Shown: piece after piece, positions 1-7,829 of the stretch
Layout: every line of letters begins with the position of its first letter
Numbering within the stretch: the first letter of the stretch is position 1
Source of the DNA: CALREA01 sp041674865
GTDB lineage: Bacteria > Patescibacteriota > Gracilibacteria > UBA1369 > UBA12463
Length of the DNA: 20,641 nucleotides
Direction of reading: 5' to 3'
Assembly: GCA_041674865.1 (NCBI GenBank)
Contig: JBAYUX010000023.1
Coordinates: 1 to 20,641 of the forward strand
Made by a program: the position numbers and the translations under genes
The notes under the pieces: model-generated
Database searches by the model: none
Told to the model about the DNA's origin: nothing
Seen by the model: only the letters and a program-made list of their open reading frames with translations

Positions 1-648
1 GAAAGTATAGGAAGCATTACAGGAAAAGCCGCAATGGAAACATCTACAGACGCTATCGAAAGCGGAGGAGTAAAAAAGGTAATGAACATGCAGGAAGACA
101 AGCCTCCTCAATTTCTTGCGCTGACATACCCATTACGAGAACTGAGCGGTCTAATGAATGATGGCAAAAGTATAGTATATGGGTTCACATTAAAAACATC
201 AGAATACCGATCAGACGGTGGCTTTCCTTTGATAAGAGCTAGTGACGCTATAGGTAGCGGAATCCATGCAGGCATTAAGAATGCAATTATCGGCAATTCT
301 GAGCAAGATGATGAAACAAATCTCTGGACGCTATATCGAGCACAGGAAGCATTCCTCGCATATGAGAAACAATTCGATAAAATCATGAAAAGGATAATAA
401 AAGTAAAAATAAATAACAAATGGCCATCAACATTGGATGATTTCAAAAAAGTTTTTGCTGAAACGTTTAGAGAAACAGTAGATGAACTAGGCGGAATTCA
501 AAAATTTATTGATGTACGAGAAGTATTCTACAAGGCGCATGAAGAGTATGCGAAAACTGGTGAACACAACTTTCCAGCTGTATCCACCATTGCACACTTT
601 AAAAGATTAAACGCAAAAAAAATTGCTCTTTATCGCTCTACCCCATAA
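1..648 (+). CDS. hypothetical protein, 5' end outside the window
   Basis: The reading frame is open from base 1, so the gene begins upstream. The first in-window ATG (base 34) has no -10 box or ribosome site and is probably internal. At least 215 residues are visible, ending in TAA at 646-648. The protein is soluble, mixed alpha/beta in character and rich in charged residues, with no signal peptide or membrane segment. The second half (about residues 105-190 of the visible part) looks helical. I do not recognise the family. Its last 11 bases overlap the end of the convergent M16 peptidase gene, and there is no room for a terminator between them. Codon use matches the neighbours. Confidence 0.75.
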   Translation, partial: ESIGSITGKAAMETSTDAIESGGVKKVMNMQEDKPPQFLALTYPLRELSGLMNDGKSIVYGFTLKTSEYRSDGGFPLIRASDAIGSGIHAGIKNAIIGNSEQDDETNLWTLYRAQEAFLAYEKQFDKIMKRIIKVKINNKWPSTLDDFKKVFAETFRETVDELGGIQKFIDVREVFYKAHEEYAKTGEHNFPAVSTIAHFKRLNAKKIALYRSTP

Positions 649-1903
649 GCTTTTCGAATCGAGCTGGGTCGTCGTAAGGACCGATAACGGCCAAATACAT
701 CTTGTCCAGCTTAAAAGTGTCCTCGGCGAGGCGGCGAACGTCGTCAGCGGTGACGGCATCAACAGCAGCACTGATAGCATCTGGCTCCTTGGTTGTTCCA
801 TAGAGAACCTGGTATTTCGCAAGAAGGTGGGCGTATTCTTCTGAATCTTCGAGCTTCAAAATCATCTTTCCTTTGATAAACTCTTTCGTCTTTCGAAGTT
901 CCTTTTCAGAAATCGTCTCATTGGTAATCAACTTATACTCTCCAATGACGGCTTCGATTGCCATGTCGATACGCTTGAGGTCGACACCAGCATTCGTAGA
1001 GAAAATTCCACAATCGGTAAATCCTTCCGCAGAAGATCCGATGTAGTACGCGAGACCCTTCTCCTCGCGAACGGAGAGGAACATTCGGGAGCTCATACCA
1101 GCACCAAGAGCAACGCTCAAAACTTTGCTGACCCAAAAGTCTTTATCTACCTCAGAGACCTGAGGAAATCCGATACAAATATGTGACTGCTCTGTTTTTC
1201 GTTCACGAAGAAAGACGCGCTTACCAGTATTAAGTGGCTGAAGAAGTGCGTGCTCACGAGTCGGATCGGCAAGATCCATCTCAGCAAAATACTTCTCAAC
1301 CATCTTCACCACCTCATCATGTTGGATATTCCCAGAGACAGAGACAACCGTGTTTTTCGGTACGTAGAGCGATTTTTTGAAGGCGACAAACTCATCACGA
1401 GTCACGCCATTGATCACATCTTTCGTTCCAACCTGATCCCAACCCATTGGCTGATCACCGAAGACGAGCTGTTCAAAATCCCAACCGATCTGATAGGTTG
1501 GAGTGTCCTGATACATGTTGTACTCTTCCATGATAACGCCGCGCTCTTTATCAATTTCAGCAGCATCGAACGTCGCGTGAATGAGCATATCCGAAATAAC
1601 ATCGATCGACGTGTCGAGATGCGCGGCGGCCGCCTTCACATAATACCCAACGTACTCCTTTCCTGTGAACGCGTTGAAATCACCACCGATATTATCAATC
1701 GTCTCAGAAACTTCCCGAGCCGTCTTGTACTTCTTCGCACCCTTGAAGAACATATGTTCCAAAAAGTGTGAAATACCATTAATACGTTTTTCCTCGAAAC
1801 GAGAACCAGCACGAACCAAAACAAGAACGGTTGCCGCCTGGGTATTCTCAAGTCGCTTCGTTACAACCCGAAGGCCGTTTGGAAGCGTCGTTAGATTAAT
1901 CAT
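638..1903 (-). CDS. M16 family zinc metallopeptidase
   Basis: 421 residues, about the size of single-domain-pair M16B peptidases (bacterial processing-peptidase-like). The inverted zinc motif HFLEH is at residues 46-50 (ligands H46 and H50, catalytic E49). The third ligand fits E126 in the MEEYNMYQDTP stretch, 76 residues downstream as in the family. The inactive-domain half follows after about residue 210. There is no signal peptide, so it is probably cytoplasmic. Known M16B enzymes degrade or trim small unfolded peptides; the substrate here cannot be told. The ATG start fits the family N-terminus (NGLRVV at 9-14) and lies about 27 nt below a good promoter. No Shine-Dalgarno sequence is visible. 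It stops with TAG. Confidence 0.95.
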   Translation of the reverse strand: MINLTTLPNGLRVVTKRLENTQAATVLVLVRAGSRFEEKRINGISHFLEHMFFKGAKKYKTAREVSETIDNIGGDFNAFTGKEYVGYYVKAAAAHLDTSIDVISDMLIHATFDAAEIDKERGVIMEEYNMYQDTPTYQIGWDFEQLVFGDQPMGWDQVGTKDVINGVTRDEFVAFKKSLYVPKNTVVSVSGNIQHDEVVKMVEKYFAEMDLADPTREHALLQPLNTGKRVFLRERKTEQSHICIGFPQVSEVDKDFWVSKVLSVALGAGMSSRMFLSVREEKGLAYYIGSSAEGFTDCGIFSTNAGVDLKRIDMAIEAVIGEYKLITNETISEKELRKTKEFIKGKMILKLEDSEEYAHLLAKYQVLYGTTKEPDAISAAVDAVTADDVRRLAEDTFKLDKMYLAVIGPYDDPARFEKLMG

Positions 1904-1936
1904 AAAATGTCGAATATTAAGCCATAAAACCTGTAA

Positions 1937-1965
1937 ATTTTAGGGACGCAGACCCGGAAAGTCAA
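1937..1965 (-). promoter_or_regulatory. sigma70-type promoter of the M16 peptidase gene
   Basis: On the minus strand TTGACT (1960-1965) is separated by 17 bases from TAAAAT (1937-1942). The predicted start is near 1930, leaving a leader of about 27 nt without a Shine-Dalgarno sequence. Confidence 0.7.
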
Positions 1966-2045
1966 GCAAGCAGCCTCAACTCAAAGCCACAAAAAGATTT
2001 CCAATGTTTCCAGGAAATATGTCAAGAAAGGTCACAAGATACAGC

Positions 2046-2074
2046 TTCAAAAGCCCGAAGAACTCACCTATAAT
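2046..2074 (+). promoter_or_regulatory. promoter of the penicillin-binding protein gene, leaderless type
   Basis: A perfect -10 TATAAT (2069-2074) has a 4/6 match -35 TTCAAA (2046-2051) at 17-base spacing. Only 8 bases separate the -10 box from the ATG at 2083, so transcription should start at or 1-2 bases before the start codon. Confidence 0.7.
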
Positions 2075-2082
2075 ACACTTCC

Positions 2083-4563
2083 ATGGTTGAAGCTCGCAGA
2101 CCAAAAACGGCCCCAGATCGACTCAAGATTATTTTGATTATCCAATACTCCATTATTGGAATCATCATCTTGCGTCTCTTTTGGGTACAAGTTATTCAAG
2201 GAAACTATTATCGAACTGTTGCAGCAAAAGAACATTATGGATACACCGAACTCCCCGCTCGACGCGGAGAAATCCTCATTCGAGACAATAATTCAAAGGA
2301 TCTTTATCGGCTTGCCACAAACACAACTCTCGATCTTATTTATGCAGATCCAACACTCGTAAAAAATCCGGATGCGATCGTGGACACCCTCTCCCCTATC
2401 TTATTCGATCTTCAAGAAGCACGTGATAACGATGTAATGCGCATAGAAGAAGAGCGTAAAAAAATCGAACCGGTTCTTACGCAAATAGAAGAACAACAAA
2501 AAGCCGCAGAAGAACAAAGAATAGCCGAACAAAAGGAAGCAGAAAAAAAGGCTGCAGAAAAAGCAAAAGCAGAAAAGGAAAAAACAGAAACACCTCCTGC
2601 GACACCGACAACCAAAACGCCATCTACGCCGACAAATGCATCAACACCAGGAGCACCACCTGCGCCAATACCTCAGCTCACAGACGCACAACTTCAATCG
2701 ATTAAACCACTCACGGATGACGAATTAAAACAAAAATTCCGCCAAGATATGTATGGGAAAATTAGCTCAAAGACAAGGACTCAAATCATATTAGGTACAG
2801 ATATAGATGAGGCAATTATCGACCAAATTAAGGGAAAAAATATTCATGGTATTTATGCAGCCGACAAAACAGTAACGATCTATCCGCTTGAAATTGAAAG
2901 TCGAAGTTACGCCTTCTCGACACTCGCAACCCTTCTCAGTATTCCCGAAGATCAGATTCTGAAACTCGTAAATAGCAAGAACAGATATGTGATCCTGAAG
3001 CGAAAAATCCGCCCAGAGGCATCTGAAAAAATCAAACAATTTCTCAAGAGTGACAAAGAGGGAAAGTTTGCAGGGCTCGGTCTACAACCAGAATATTATC
3101 GCTACTATCCAGAAAAAACATTGGCCGCAAATGTCATCGGATATGTAAATAGTGTCGGCGCCGGTCTTTACGGAATCGAAAGCAAATTCAACGTACAGCT
3201 CCAAGGAAAAAAAGGTATTTTTCAGACAGAAAAAGATTCTATCGGACGACAAATTACCGTAGGAGATAGCGTTATTCAGCCAGCGGTTGATGGTGATAAT
3301 ATCGTACTCACTGTCGACAGATCCATCCAAATGAAACTCGATAAACTCATTGCAAAAGGTGTTCAAGACACTCGTGCAGATGACGGAATTGGAATTGTGT
3401 ACGACCCACAAACAGGAAAAGTTTTGGCAATGTCTCACTACCCTACCTTCGATCCAAACGTGTACAGCAAGGTATTCGAAAGAGAAACCATGAATCTCAA
3501 GCCAGAAGAAGTTCAACGACTCATTCCTATTGATGAAAAAACAGGACATTACACGCTTATGATCGATGCTCAGACAGGACAAAAAATCGACATCTTCAAA
3601 GAAATATATCGAGACGGAACAATCAAGTACGCAAAATACAAAAATACCGTAGGAGGCGAAGTGTATCAGAACAAAGCCGTTGGATGGCCATACGAACCGG
3701 GATCAGTTTTCAAACCACTCGTCATGTCGGCAGCTATCGACGACAAAGACGTCACACCGAACACTCAGTACAACGATATCGGACCAATTAAAACCGATGA
3801 GTACGTCATTAAAAACGCTTTGCTCAAATATTATGGTGTCATCACGATGACGCAAGTTTTGGAAAAATCACTCAACACAGGTATGGCATTTATCGCCCGT
3901 AAAATGGGTAGAAACCTCTTGTATGACTATATTATGAGATTTGGTTTTGGGCAGAGAACCGACATTGAGTTTGACAACGAGGCACCAGGAAAAATCGAAC
4001 ACTTCTCGAAGTGGGCAGAATCCGAACTTATTACACACGCTTTCGGACAAGGTATTACGGTGACACCACTTCAAATGGCAGTAGCCTACGGCGCACTCGC
4101 AAACAAAGGAACGATGATGCAACCATACATCATCGATGAGATTCAGCAGGCGAGCGGAAAGGTTATCAAAAACGATCCACACGTAGCCAGACAGGTCGTA
4201 GGAGAGCAAACTGCAGCCGAAGTCGCTCAGATGATGGTAAGTGCGGTAGAAAAAGGTGTAGCGGTCCATGCAGGGGTTCCTAATCACTACGTAGCAGGCA
4301 AAACGGGAACAGCTCAAACATATTACAAAGGAAAGCCACTCTTCGGCACAGGAACAACAAACGCAAGTGTTATCGGATTTGGACCAGTGGATAAACCAAG
4401 ATTTGTTATTCTTATTAAACTTTCCAAACCGCGCACAAGCGAGTGGGCAGATGCAACAGCGGCACCTGTATTTTCACAAATGGCCCAGTTCCTCTTCGAC
4501 TACTACAACATCCCTCCAGATAAAAAAATAGACACCCGTCCAAAAGACGTGGGGGCCGCATAA
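2083..4563 (+). CDS. class B penicillin-binding protein (FtsI/PBP2-like transpeptidase) with two large inserts
   Basis: 826 residues, longer than usual FtsI or PBP2 (about 550-700). A short cytoplasmic N-terminus is followed by one membrane anchor (about 15-33), a PBP dimerisation/pedestal region and the transpeptidase domain. Active-site motifs are S541-V-F-K544 (nucleophile and base), S596-L-N598 and K740-T-G742. It should cross-link peptidoglycan outside the membrane, in septation or elongation; which of the two is not decidable. Two inserts stand out. Residues about 113-200 are an E/K/A-rich probable coiled coil followed by a Pro/Thr-rich linker. Residues about 467-530, between the FDPN motif and the SxxK motif, are far longer than in common FtsI. 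There are no PASTA domains. The ATG lies 8 bases after TATAAT. It ends convergently 22 bp from the next gene. Confidence 0.93.
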   Translation: MVEARRPKTAPDRLKIILIIQYSIIGIIILRLFWVQVIQGNYYRTVAAKEHYGYTELPARRGEILIRDNNSKDLYRLATNTTLDLIYADPTLVKNPDAIVDTLSPILFDLQEARDNDVMRIEEERKKIEPVLTQIEEQQKAAEEQRIAEQKEAEKKAAEKAKAEKEKTETPPATPTTKTPSTPTNASTPGAPPAPIPQLTDAQLQSIKPLTDDELKQKFRQDMYGKISSKTRTQIILGTDIDEAIIDQIKGKNIHGIYAADKTVTIYPLEIESRSYAFSTLATLLSIPEDQILKLVNSKNRYVILKRKIRPEASEKIKQFLKSDKEGKFAGLGLQPEYYRYYPEKTLAANVIGYVNSVGAGLYGIESKFNVQLQGKKGIFQTEKDSIGRQITVGDSVIQPAVDGDNIVLTVDRSIQMKLDKLIAKGVQDTRADDGIGIVYDPQTGKVLAMSHYPTFDPNVYSKVFERETMNLKPEEVQRLIPIDEKTGHYTLMIDAQTGQKIDIFKEIYRDGTIKYAKYKNTVGGEVYQNKAVGWPYEPGSVFKPLVMSAAIDDKDVTPNTQYNDIGPIKTDEYVIKNALLKYYGVITMTQVLEKSLNTGMAFIARKMGRNLLYDYIMRFGFGQRTDIEFDNEAPGKIEHFSKWAESELITHAFGQGITVTPLQMAVAYGALANKGTMMQPYIIDEIQQASGKVIKNDPHVARQVVGEQTAAEVAQMMVSAVEKGVAVHAGVPNHYVAGKTGTAQTYYKGKPLFGTGTTNASVIGFGPVDKPRFVILIKLSKPRTSEWADATAAPVFSQMAQFLFDYYNIPPDKKIDTRPKDVGAA

Positions 4564-4585
4564 TAAAAGCCACAAACGCGAAAAC

Positions 4586-6094
4586 CTACAACACTGCAAG
4601 CATCTGCTCTTCGCTGATCCCAAAGACTCTCATTCCCCGAAGAATAATTCCTGTTGAAATCGGCTCACCTGGATGAAAAGGAATCGGATACGACACACCA
4701 TCACGTACAAACATATGGTGACTTCCATTTATTCTTGATGGCTTACCAATGAGTCGAGTAAACGCTGCGATAATATCGATGGCTTTCTTTGAAGGAAGTC
4801 TCGCGATCAAAAGAACTCGATGAATTGATTTTGCATTTTGATCAAGAGGCTTCGAGGAAGAGCTAGGGGTTGTAGAAACCTGAGCCGCAGGAGAAACCTC
4901 AGCTTCTGGTCGACGCCAGACAAATTTCTCAACAGCGCCATGAGTAGCCTCGCACATATCTTCAACTTGGACCTGGGCAAAAGCGGCATCAATTCGCTGA
5001 TCAGCATCTACCATTTCTTGATGAGAAAGTTGTGGCAAGGAGGAAACACGCATCGCTTCAGTAGACCTCAGCTGCTGCAAAAGTCGATCGGCAAAAGCGC
5101 TCTGTAAAGCGAAATAAAGATCATGAGGAATCACAACATTCATCGGAATAAATGTATTTTTAAAGAAAATATCTCCTGTTGAACGATCAAAAGAAGCCAT
5201 GCACCAACCATCCTGTCCGGGAGGAGAAATGCCAACCTGGCAAAGCGTCGAAAACGAATCATCTTTTGCATCAGAAGGGATAATCGTCATACGAAAACCT
5301 TGATATTCAAAAATATCTTCTTCTACAAGGTTAGTACAACTTAACTCGATCACCTCATCCATGATGAGATCAAAAATATCAATATCGTCATTATCAACAT
5401 GGGAGATAGGATCAGGATCGATAAGTGCATCAAAAAATTCTGAAACCTTAGCCATATCATCATAAAGAGTAGCTGCATCAATAGTAAACTCTTGGGAATC
5501 CGTATTATGATTATGAAATTGCTGATGATGGGAAACGATATCTTTCATCACTTCCGGCCTACCCGTACGTTGAAAAAAGGCCGTCACCTGGACAAAAAGA
5601 TACTGCGCAACCACATGAGAGAGGCTATTAAAACACGCATTACGAAATGTCGGTGTATTCTGAAGTTCAAATTTATTTAAAAACTCATGAACCTTACGAA
5701 CAAATGCATGGTATGAACGCATATCATGAACAGCTTCTGGAAATTGCTCAACCATATGATTACCAATATTCTGAGCAACAACCATAATTTGTCGTCGAAT
5801 AATCGCATACTGTGGAAGCGATTTGATATAGTCAGTAAATTCATGTTCAGAAATAACGCCTGACATATACAACATATCCAACTCAAGCATGTCAGGACTT
5901 TCAACAAGCTTTTGTATAAATCTTACATTGTCTTCACCAATAGTTTTTCGAAGAGAATTCGGGAAAGAAGCGGCCTTATTTGCAAGATACAAACGACGCG
6001 CAGCGGCAGCAGGGCTGTCGAATGTCTCTCGCTGACGTCGAGGGTCAAAGACACTAAAGCCAGTCTGTGGAGGTTTCTGGGAATTGAAGGCCAT
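4586..6094 (-). CDS. unknown protein with C-terminal HicA/YcfA-like domain
   Basis: 502 residues, not recognised over most of its length. Residues about 1-390 are soluble and largely helical, with an acidic stretch near 225-250 (DNDDIDIFD) and no signal peptide. A Pro/Ser/Thr-rich linker (about 395-420) leads to a terminal domain, about 422-502. That domain has the HicA order: a helix, then GSHHMF (457-462), a beta segment ending IPFHPGEPI, then a helix starting GIILRGMRVFGIS and an EEQ-type end. In HicA mRNA interferases the His of GSHH is catalytic (H459 or H460 here). No HicB antitoxin-like gene lies next to it. It has its own strong promoter and no Shine-Dalgarno site, and stops with TAG. 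The domain call is by eye; function is inference. Confidence 0.85.
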   Translation of the reverse strand: MAFNSQKPPQTGFSVFDPRRQRETFDSPAAAARRLYLANKAASFPNSLRKTIGEDNVRFIQKLVESPDMLELDMLYMSGVISEHEFTDYIKSLPQYAIIRRQIMVVAQNIGNHMVEQFPEAVHDMRSYHAFVRKVHEFLNKFELQNTPTFRNACFNSLSHVVAQYLFVQVTAFFQRTGRPEVMKDIVSHHQQFHNHNTDSQEFTIDAATLYDDMAKVSEFFDALIDPDPISHVDNDDIDIFDLIMDEVIELSCTNLVEEDIFEYQGFRMTIIPSDAKDDSFSTLCQVGISPPGQDGWCMASFDRSTGDIFFKNTFIPMNVVIPHDLYFALQSAFADRLLQQLRSTEAMRVSSLPQLSHQEMVDADQRIDAAFAQVQVEDMCEATHGAVEKFVWRRPEAEVSPAAQVSTTPSSSSKPLDQNAKSIHRVLLIARLPSKKAIDIIAAFTRLIGKPSRINGSHHMFVRDGVSYPIPFHPGEPISTGIILRGMRVFGISEEQMLAVL

Positions 6095-6122
6095 GAAGCC
6101 AAAGGCACAAAAATAAGGAGTG

Positions 6123-6151
6123 ATTCTAACTCAAAAAACCTTATTTGTCAA
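6123..6151 (-). promoter_or_regulatory. strong sigma70-type promoter of the HicA-domain gene
   Basis: Minus strand: perfect -35 TTGACA (6146-6151), 17-base spacer, -10 TAGAAT (6123-6128). The start should be near 6116, giving a leader of about 22 nt with no Shine-Dalgarno sequence. Confidence 0.75.
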
Positions 6152-6178
6152 ACGCACCTTAAAGCTGAAATCGAGAGC

Positions 6179-6790
6179 CTAGAAGCTCAAATTTCTTACT
6201 TTCACATACACTTCATTAGCCATCTTCCAATCAAGATTCTTCATGAAATCTTCGATATAGGTCTTTCGATCACTTCCATAGTCGATGAAATAAGCATGTT
6301 CATAGATATCCAACACAATGACTGGAATGGCACCCCACACGCCACCCTGGTTGTGCATGTCACCAATGTAGTTATGAAGTCGCCCATCGTTCGTATCATA
6401 TGCAAGAACTGCCCAACCACGCGCAGACATACCGCACGCCTTGAAATCGGTAACCCACGCATCAACCGATCCAAACTCAGCGGTAATCGCCTCAGAAAGT
6501 TCAGCAGCATCGAGGGCTGTCTGTCCCTCACCACCAAGAACACTGAAATAGTCCTCATGAAGATACACTCCATTTGCAGCAAATGTTTCTTCTAATTTCA
6601 GTGAACGGAAATCACTATAGGTCACATTATTTCCAGTCGCACGATCCACCGTTTTGAGTTTTTCCTCAATCTCATTTTTCTTGTTCACATAGCCCTGATA
6701 GAGCTTATCATGATGAATTTCTAGCGCCTTTTCGGAAATATTCCCGATACGACGAAGAGTAAATGGAAGTGGTTTTGCATTGTAAGCCAT
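6179..6790 (-). CDS. superoxide dismutase, Fe/Mn family, atypical subgroup
   Basis: 203 residues, the normal family length. It dismutates superoxide to oxygen and peroxide, probably in the cytoplasm as no signal peptide is present. Metal ligands are all visible: H26, H78, D161 and H165 (within DIYEHAY). The gateway tyrosine Y34 is present. Q148 in HNQGG sits where Mn-type enzymes carry their active-site Gln. The usual H30-H31 of the HHxKHH motif is replaced by L30-Y31 (HHDKLYQGYV), as in an atypical subgroup of bacterial Fe/Mn SODs. Metal preference cannot be settled by eye. The ATG follows a short leader of about 9-10 nt after a TATTAT -10 box. It stops with TAG. Confidence 0.95.
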   Translation of the reverse strand: MAYNAKPLPFTLRRIGNISEKALEIHHDKLYQGYVNKKNEIEEKLKTVDRATGNNVTYSDFRSLKLEETFAANGVYLHEDYFSVLGGEGQTALDAAELSEAITAEFGSVDAWVTDFKACGMSARGWAVLAYDTNDGRLHNYIGDMHNQGGVWGAIPVIVLDIYEHAYFIDYGSDRKTYIEDFMKNLDWKMANEVYVKVRNLSF

Positions 6791-6806
6791 AAGAAAAAAT
6801 TAAATC

Positions 6807-6835
6807 ATAATACGTACCCTGAAGGATACACGGAA
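6807..6835 (-). promoter_or_regulatory. probable promoter of the superoxide dismutase gene
   Basis: Minus strand TTCCGT (6830-6835) lies 17 bases from TATTAT (6807-6812). The -35 box is poor. The predicted leader is only about 10 nt and has no Shine-Dalgarno site. Confidence 0.45.
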
Positions 6836-6888
6836 TAATATTTTCTGCAATTGCCACAACGTCACACATATGACAAAAACATTTTCAC

Positions 6889-6917
6889 TTGTAGCAATGA
6901 AACATCACGACTAAGAT
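6889..6917 (+). promoter_or_regulatory. possible promoter of a plus-strand small RNA
   Basis: TTGTAG (6889-6894), 17-base spacer, TAAGAT (6912-6917), on the strand opposite to both flanking genes and about 55 bases before an intrinsic terminator. Both boxes are only moderate matches. Confidence 0.35.
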
Positions 6918-6923
6918 ATTTGT

Positions 6924-7001
6924 AGAAACGTTTCCGTGAGTGTTCGGCGTCCCTCACTCCGTCCTCACTCGAGCTCTACTCTCAAAAGGTAGAGCTTTTT
7001 T
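6924..7001 (+). ncRNA. candidate small RNA between the SOD and deacetylase genes
   Basis: No gene on the plus strand leads into the terminator at 6972-7001, so a transcript must start in this spacer or read through antisense to the SOD gene. From the possible promoter at 6889-6917 the RNA would be about 78 nt. It would hold the palindrome GAAACGTTTC (6925-6934), a short GTGAG/CTCAC stem (6936-6940 with 6953-6957), two copies of a CU-rich GTCC(C)TCACTC motif (about 6949-6959 and 6961-6970) and the terminator hairpin. No coding frame of note is inside. It matches no RNA family that I recognise. Confidence 0.35.
6972..7001 (+). terminator. plus-strand intrinsic terminator with no upstream gene
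   Basis: Perfect 8-bp stem AGCTCTAC (6972-6979) with GTAGAGCT (6989-6996), 9-base loop, then six T (6996-7001). On the minus strand the hairpin is followed by CGAGTGAGG, not a T run, so it acts only for plus-strand transcription. Confidence 0.75.
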
Positions 7002-7031
7002 AATCAAATCCAAAAGCTCAAACGTAAAAAA

Positions 7032-7829
7032 TTATTTCTGACTCACGTCCAGATCAGAAACTTTCACAAACTCAAATCCCCGCTTCCGTAAGCCATCAAT
7101 GATACCTTGAAGCGCACGCGAAGTTTGCGGTGCTGTTGTTCCACCATGAAAGTGCATCACAACAATTGATCCATTTTTTGCCTGAGAAATAGTGCGAGAG
7201 ATAATTGGTTCAGCATGATCGCGAATATACGCATCACCAGAAATATCATCCCAACCAACAACTTGCATTCCCAAATCACTCACCAAATCGACATCTGTTT
7301 TTATCCCACATCCACCTGGAAATCGAAAATATTTCGGAAAAACTCCCGTAAGTGATTGTAAAATTTTCTGTGTTTTTATAATTTCTTCTTCCTTATCTTT
7401 CGTCTCCAGCAAGCCATAGCATGGCGTATGAAATGCCGCATGATCATAGCTATGATTTCCAATTTCATAGAGAGGGTTCGCCGCTAACTTTTTCACCTCA
7501 TCGGGATACATTTCTGCCCACATACCAGTAATAAAAATGGTTGCGGGCACATGATTCCTCTCGAGAATCTCTGGAATTTTTTCATCAAACCAGCTTTTCA
7601 CCGCCCCCTTCTCTAGCTCTTTTTTCATCTTCGGTGTCATATCGGCATCAAACGTCAGAGCCACAACTTTTTTCTCACGAGAACCGTGCTCAAAAACGCC
7701 CGATGGTCGATACATACGAAAAGAACCGCTACCAGTCGAGACATTATTCTTCGCAGGAGAAGCCAAAAAAGCGCATCCGGAAAGGAGAAAAACAGTAAGT
7801 GCAAAAACAATATAATGCTTAATTTTCAT
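7032..7829 (-). CDS. NodB-type polysaccharide deacetylase lipoprotein
   Basis: 265 residues. A lipoprotein signal (hydrophobic 5-16, lipobox LSGC with C19) places it anchored on the outer face of the membrane. The carbohydrate esterase 4 motifs are in order: TFDAD with D61 and D63, HSYDH with H126 and H130 (metal ligands), RFPGG, WDDISGD, and a late MHFHGG catalytic His region. Such enzymes remove N-acetyl groups from peptidoglycan or other polymers, often for lysozyme resistance; the substrate here is not known. The ATG overlaps the last 11 bases of the upstream gene, which implies an operon and coupled translation. It stops with TAA. Confidence 0.93.
   Translation of the reverse strand: MKIKHYIVFALTVFLLSGCAFLASPAKNNVSTGSGSFRMYRPSGVFEHGSREKKVVALTFDADMTPKMKKELEKGAVKSWFDEKIPEILERNHVPATIFITGMWAEMYPDEVKKLAANPLYEIGNHSYDHAAFHTPCYGLLETKDKEEEIIKTQKILQSLTGVFPKYFRFPGGCGIKTDVDLVSDLGMQVVGWDDISGDAYIRDHAEPIISRTISQAKNGSIVVMHFHGGTTAPQTSRALQGIIDGLRKRGFEFVKVSDLDVSQK

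Noticed and set aside
1250..1771. Plus-strand frame of 173 codons
   Set aside because: Antisense to the M16 peptidase, across its conserved zinc-site codons; no family features or start signals.
5912..6595. Plus-strand frame of 227 codons
   Set aside because: It spans the start of the HicA-domain gene, its promoter and most of the SOD gene in antisense. Both of those have clear motifs; the antisense product has no family features.
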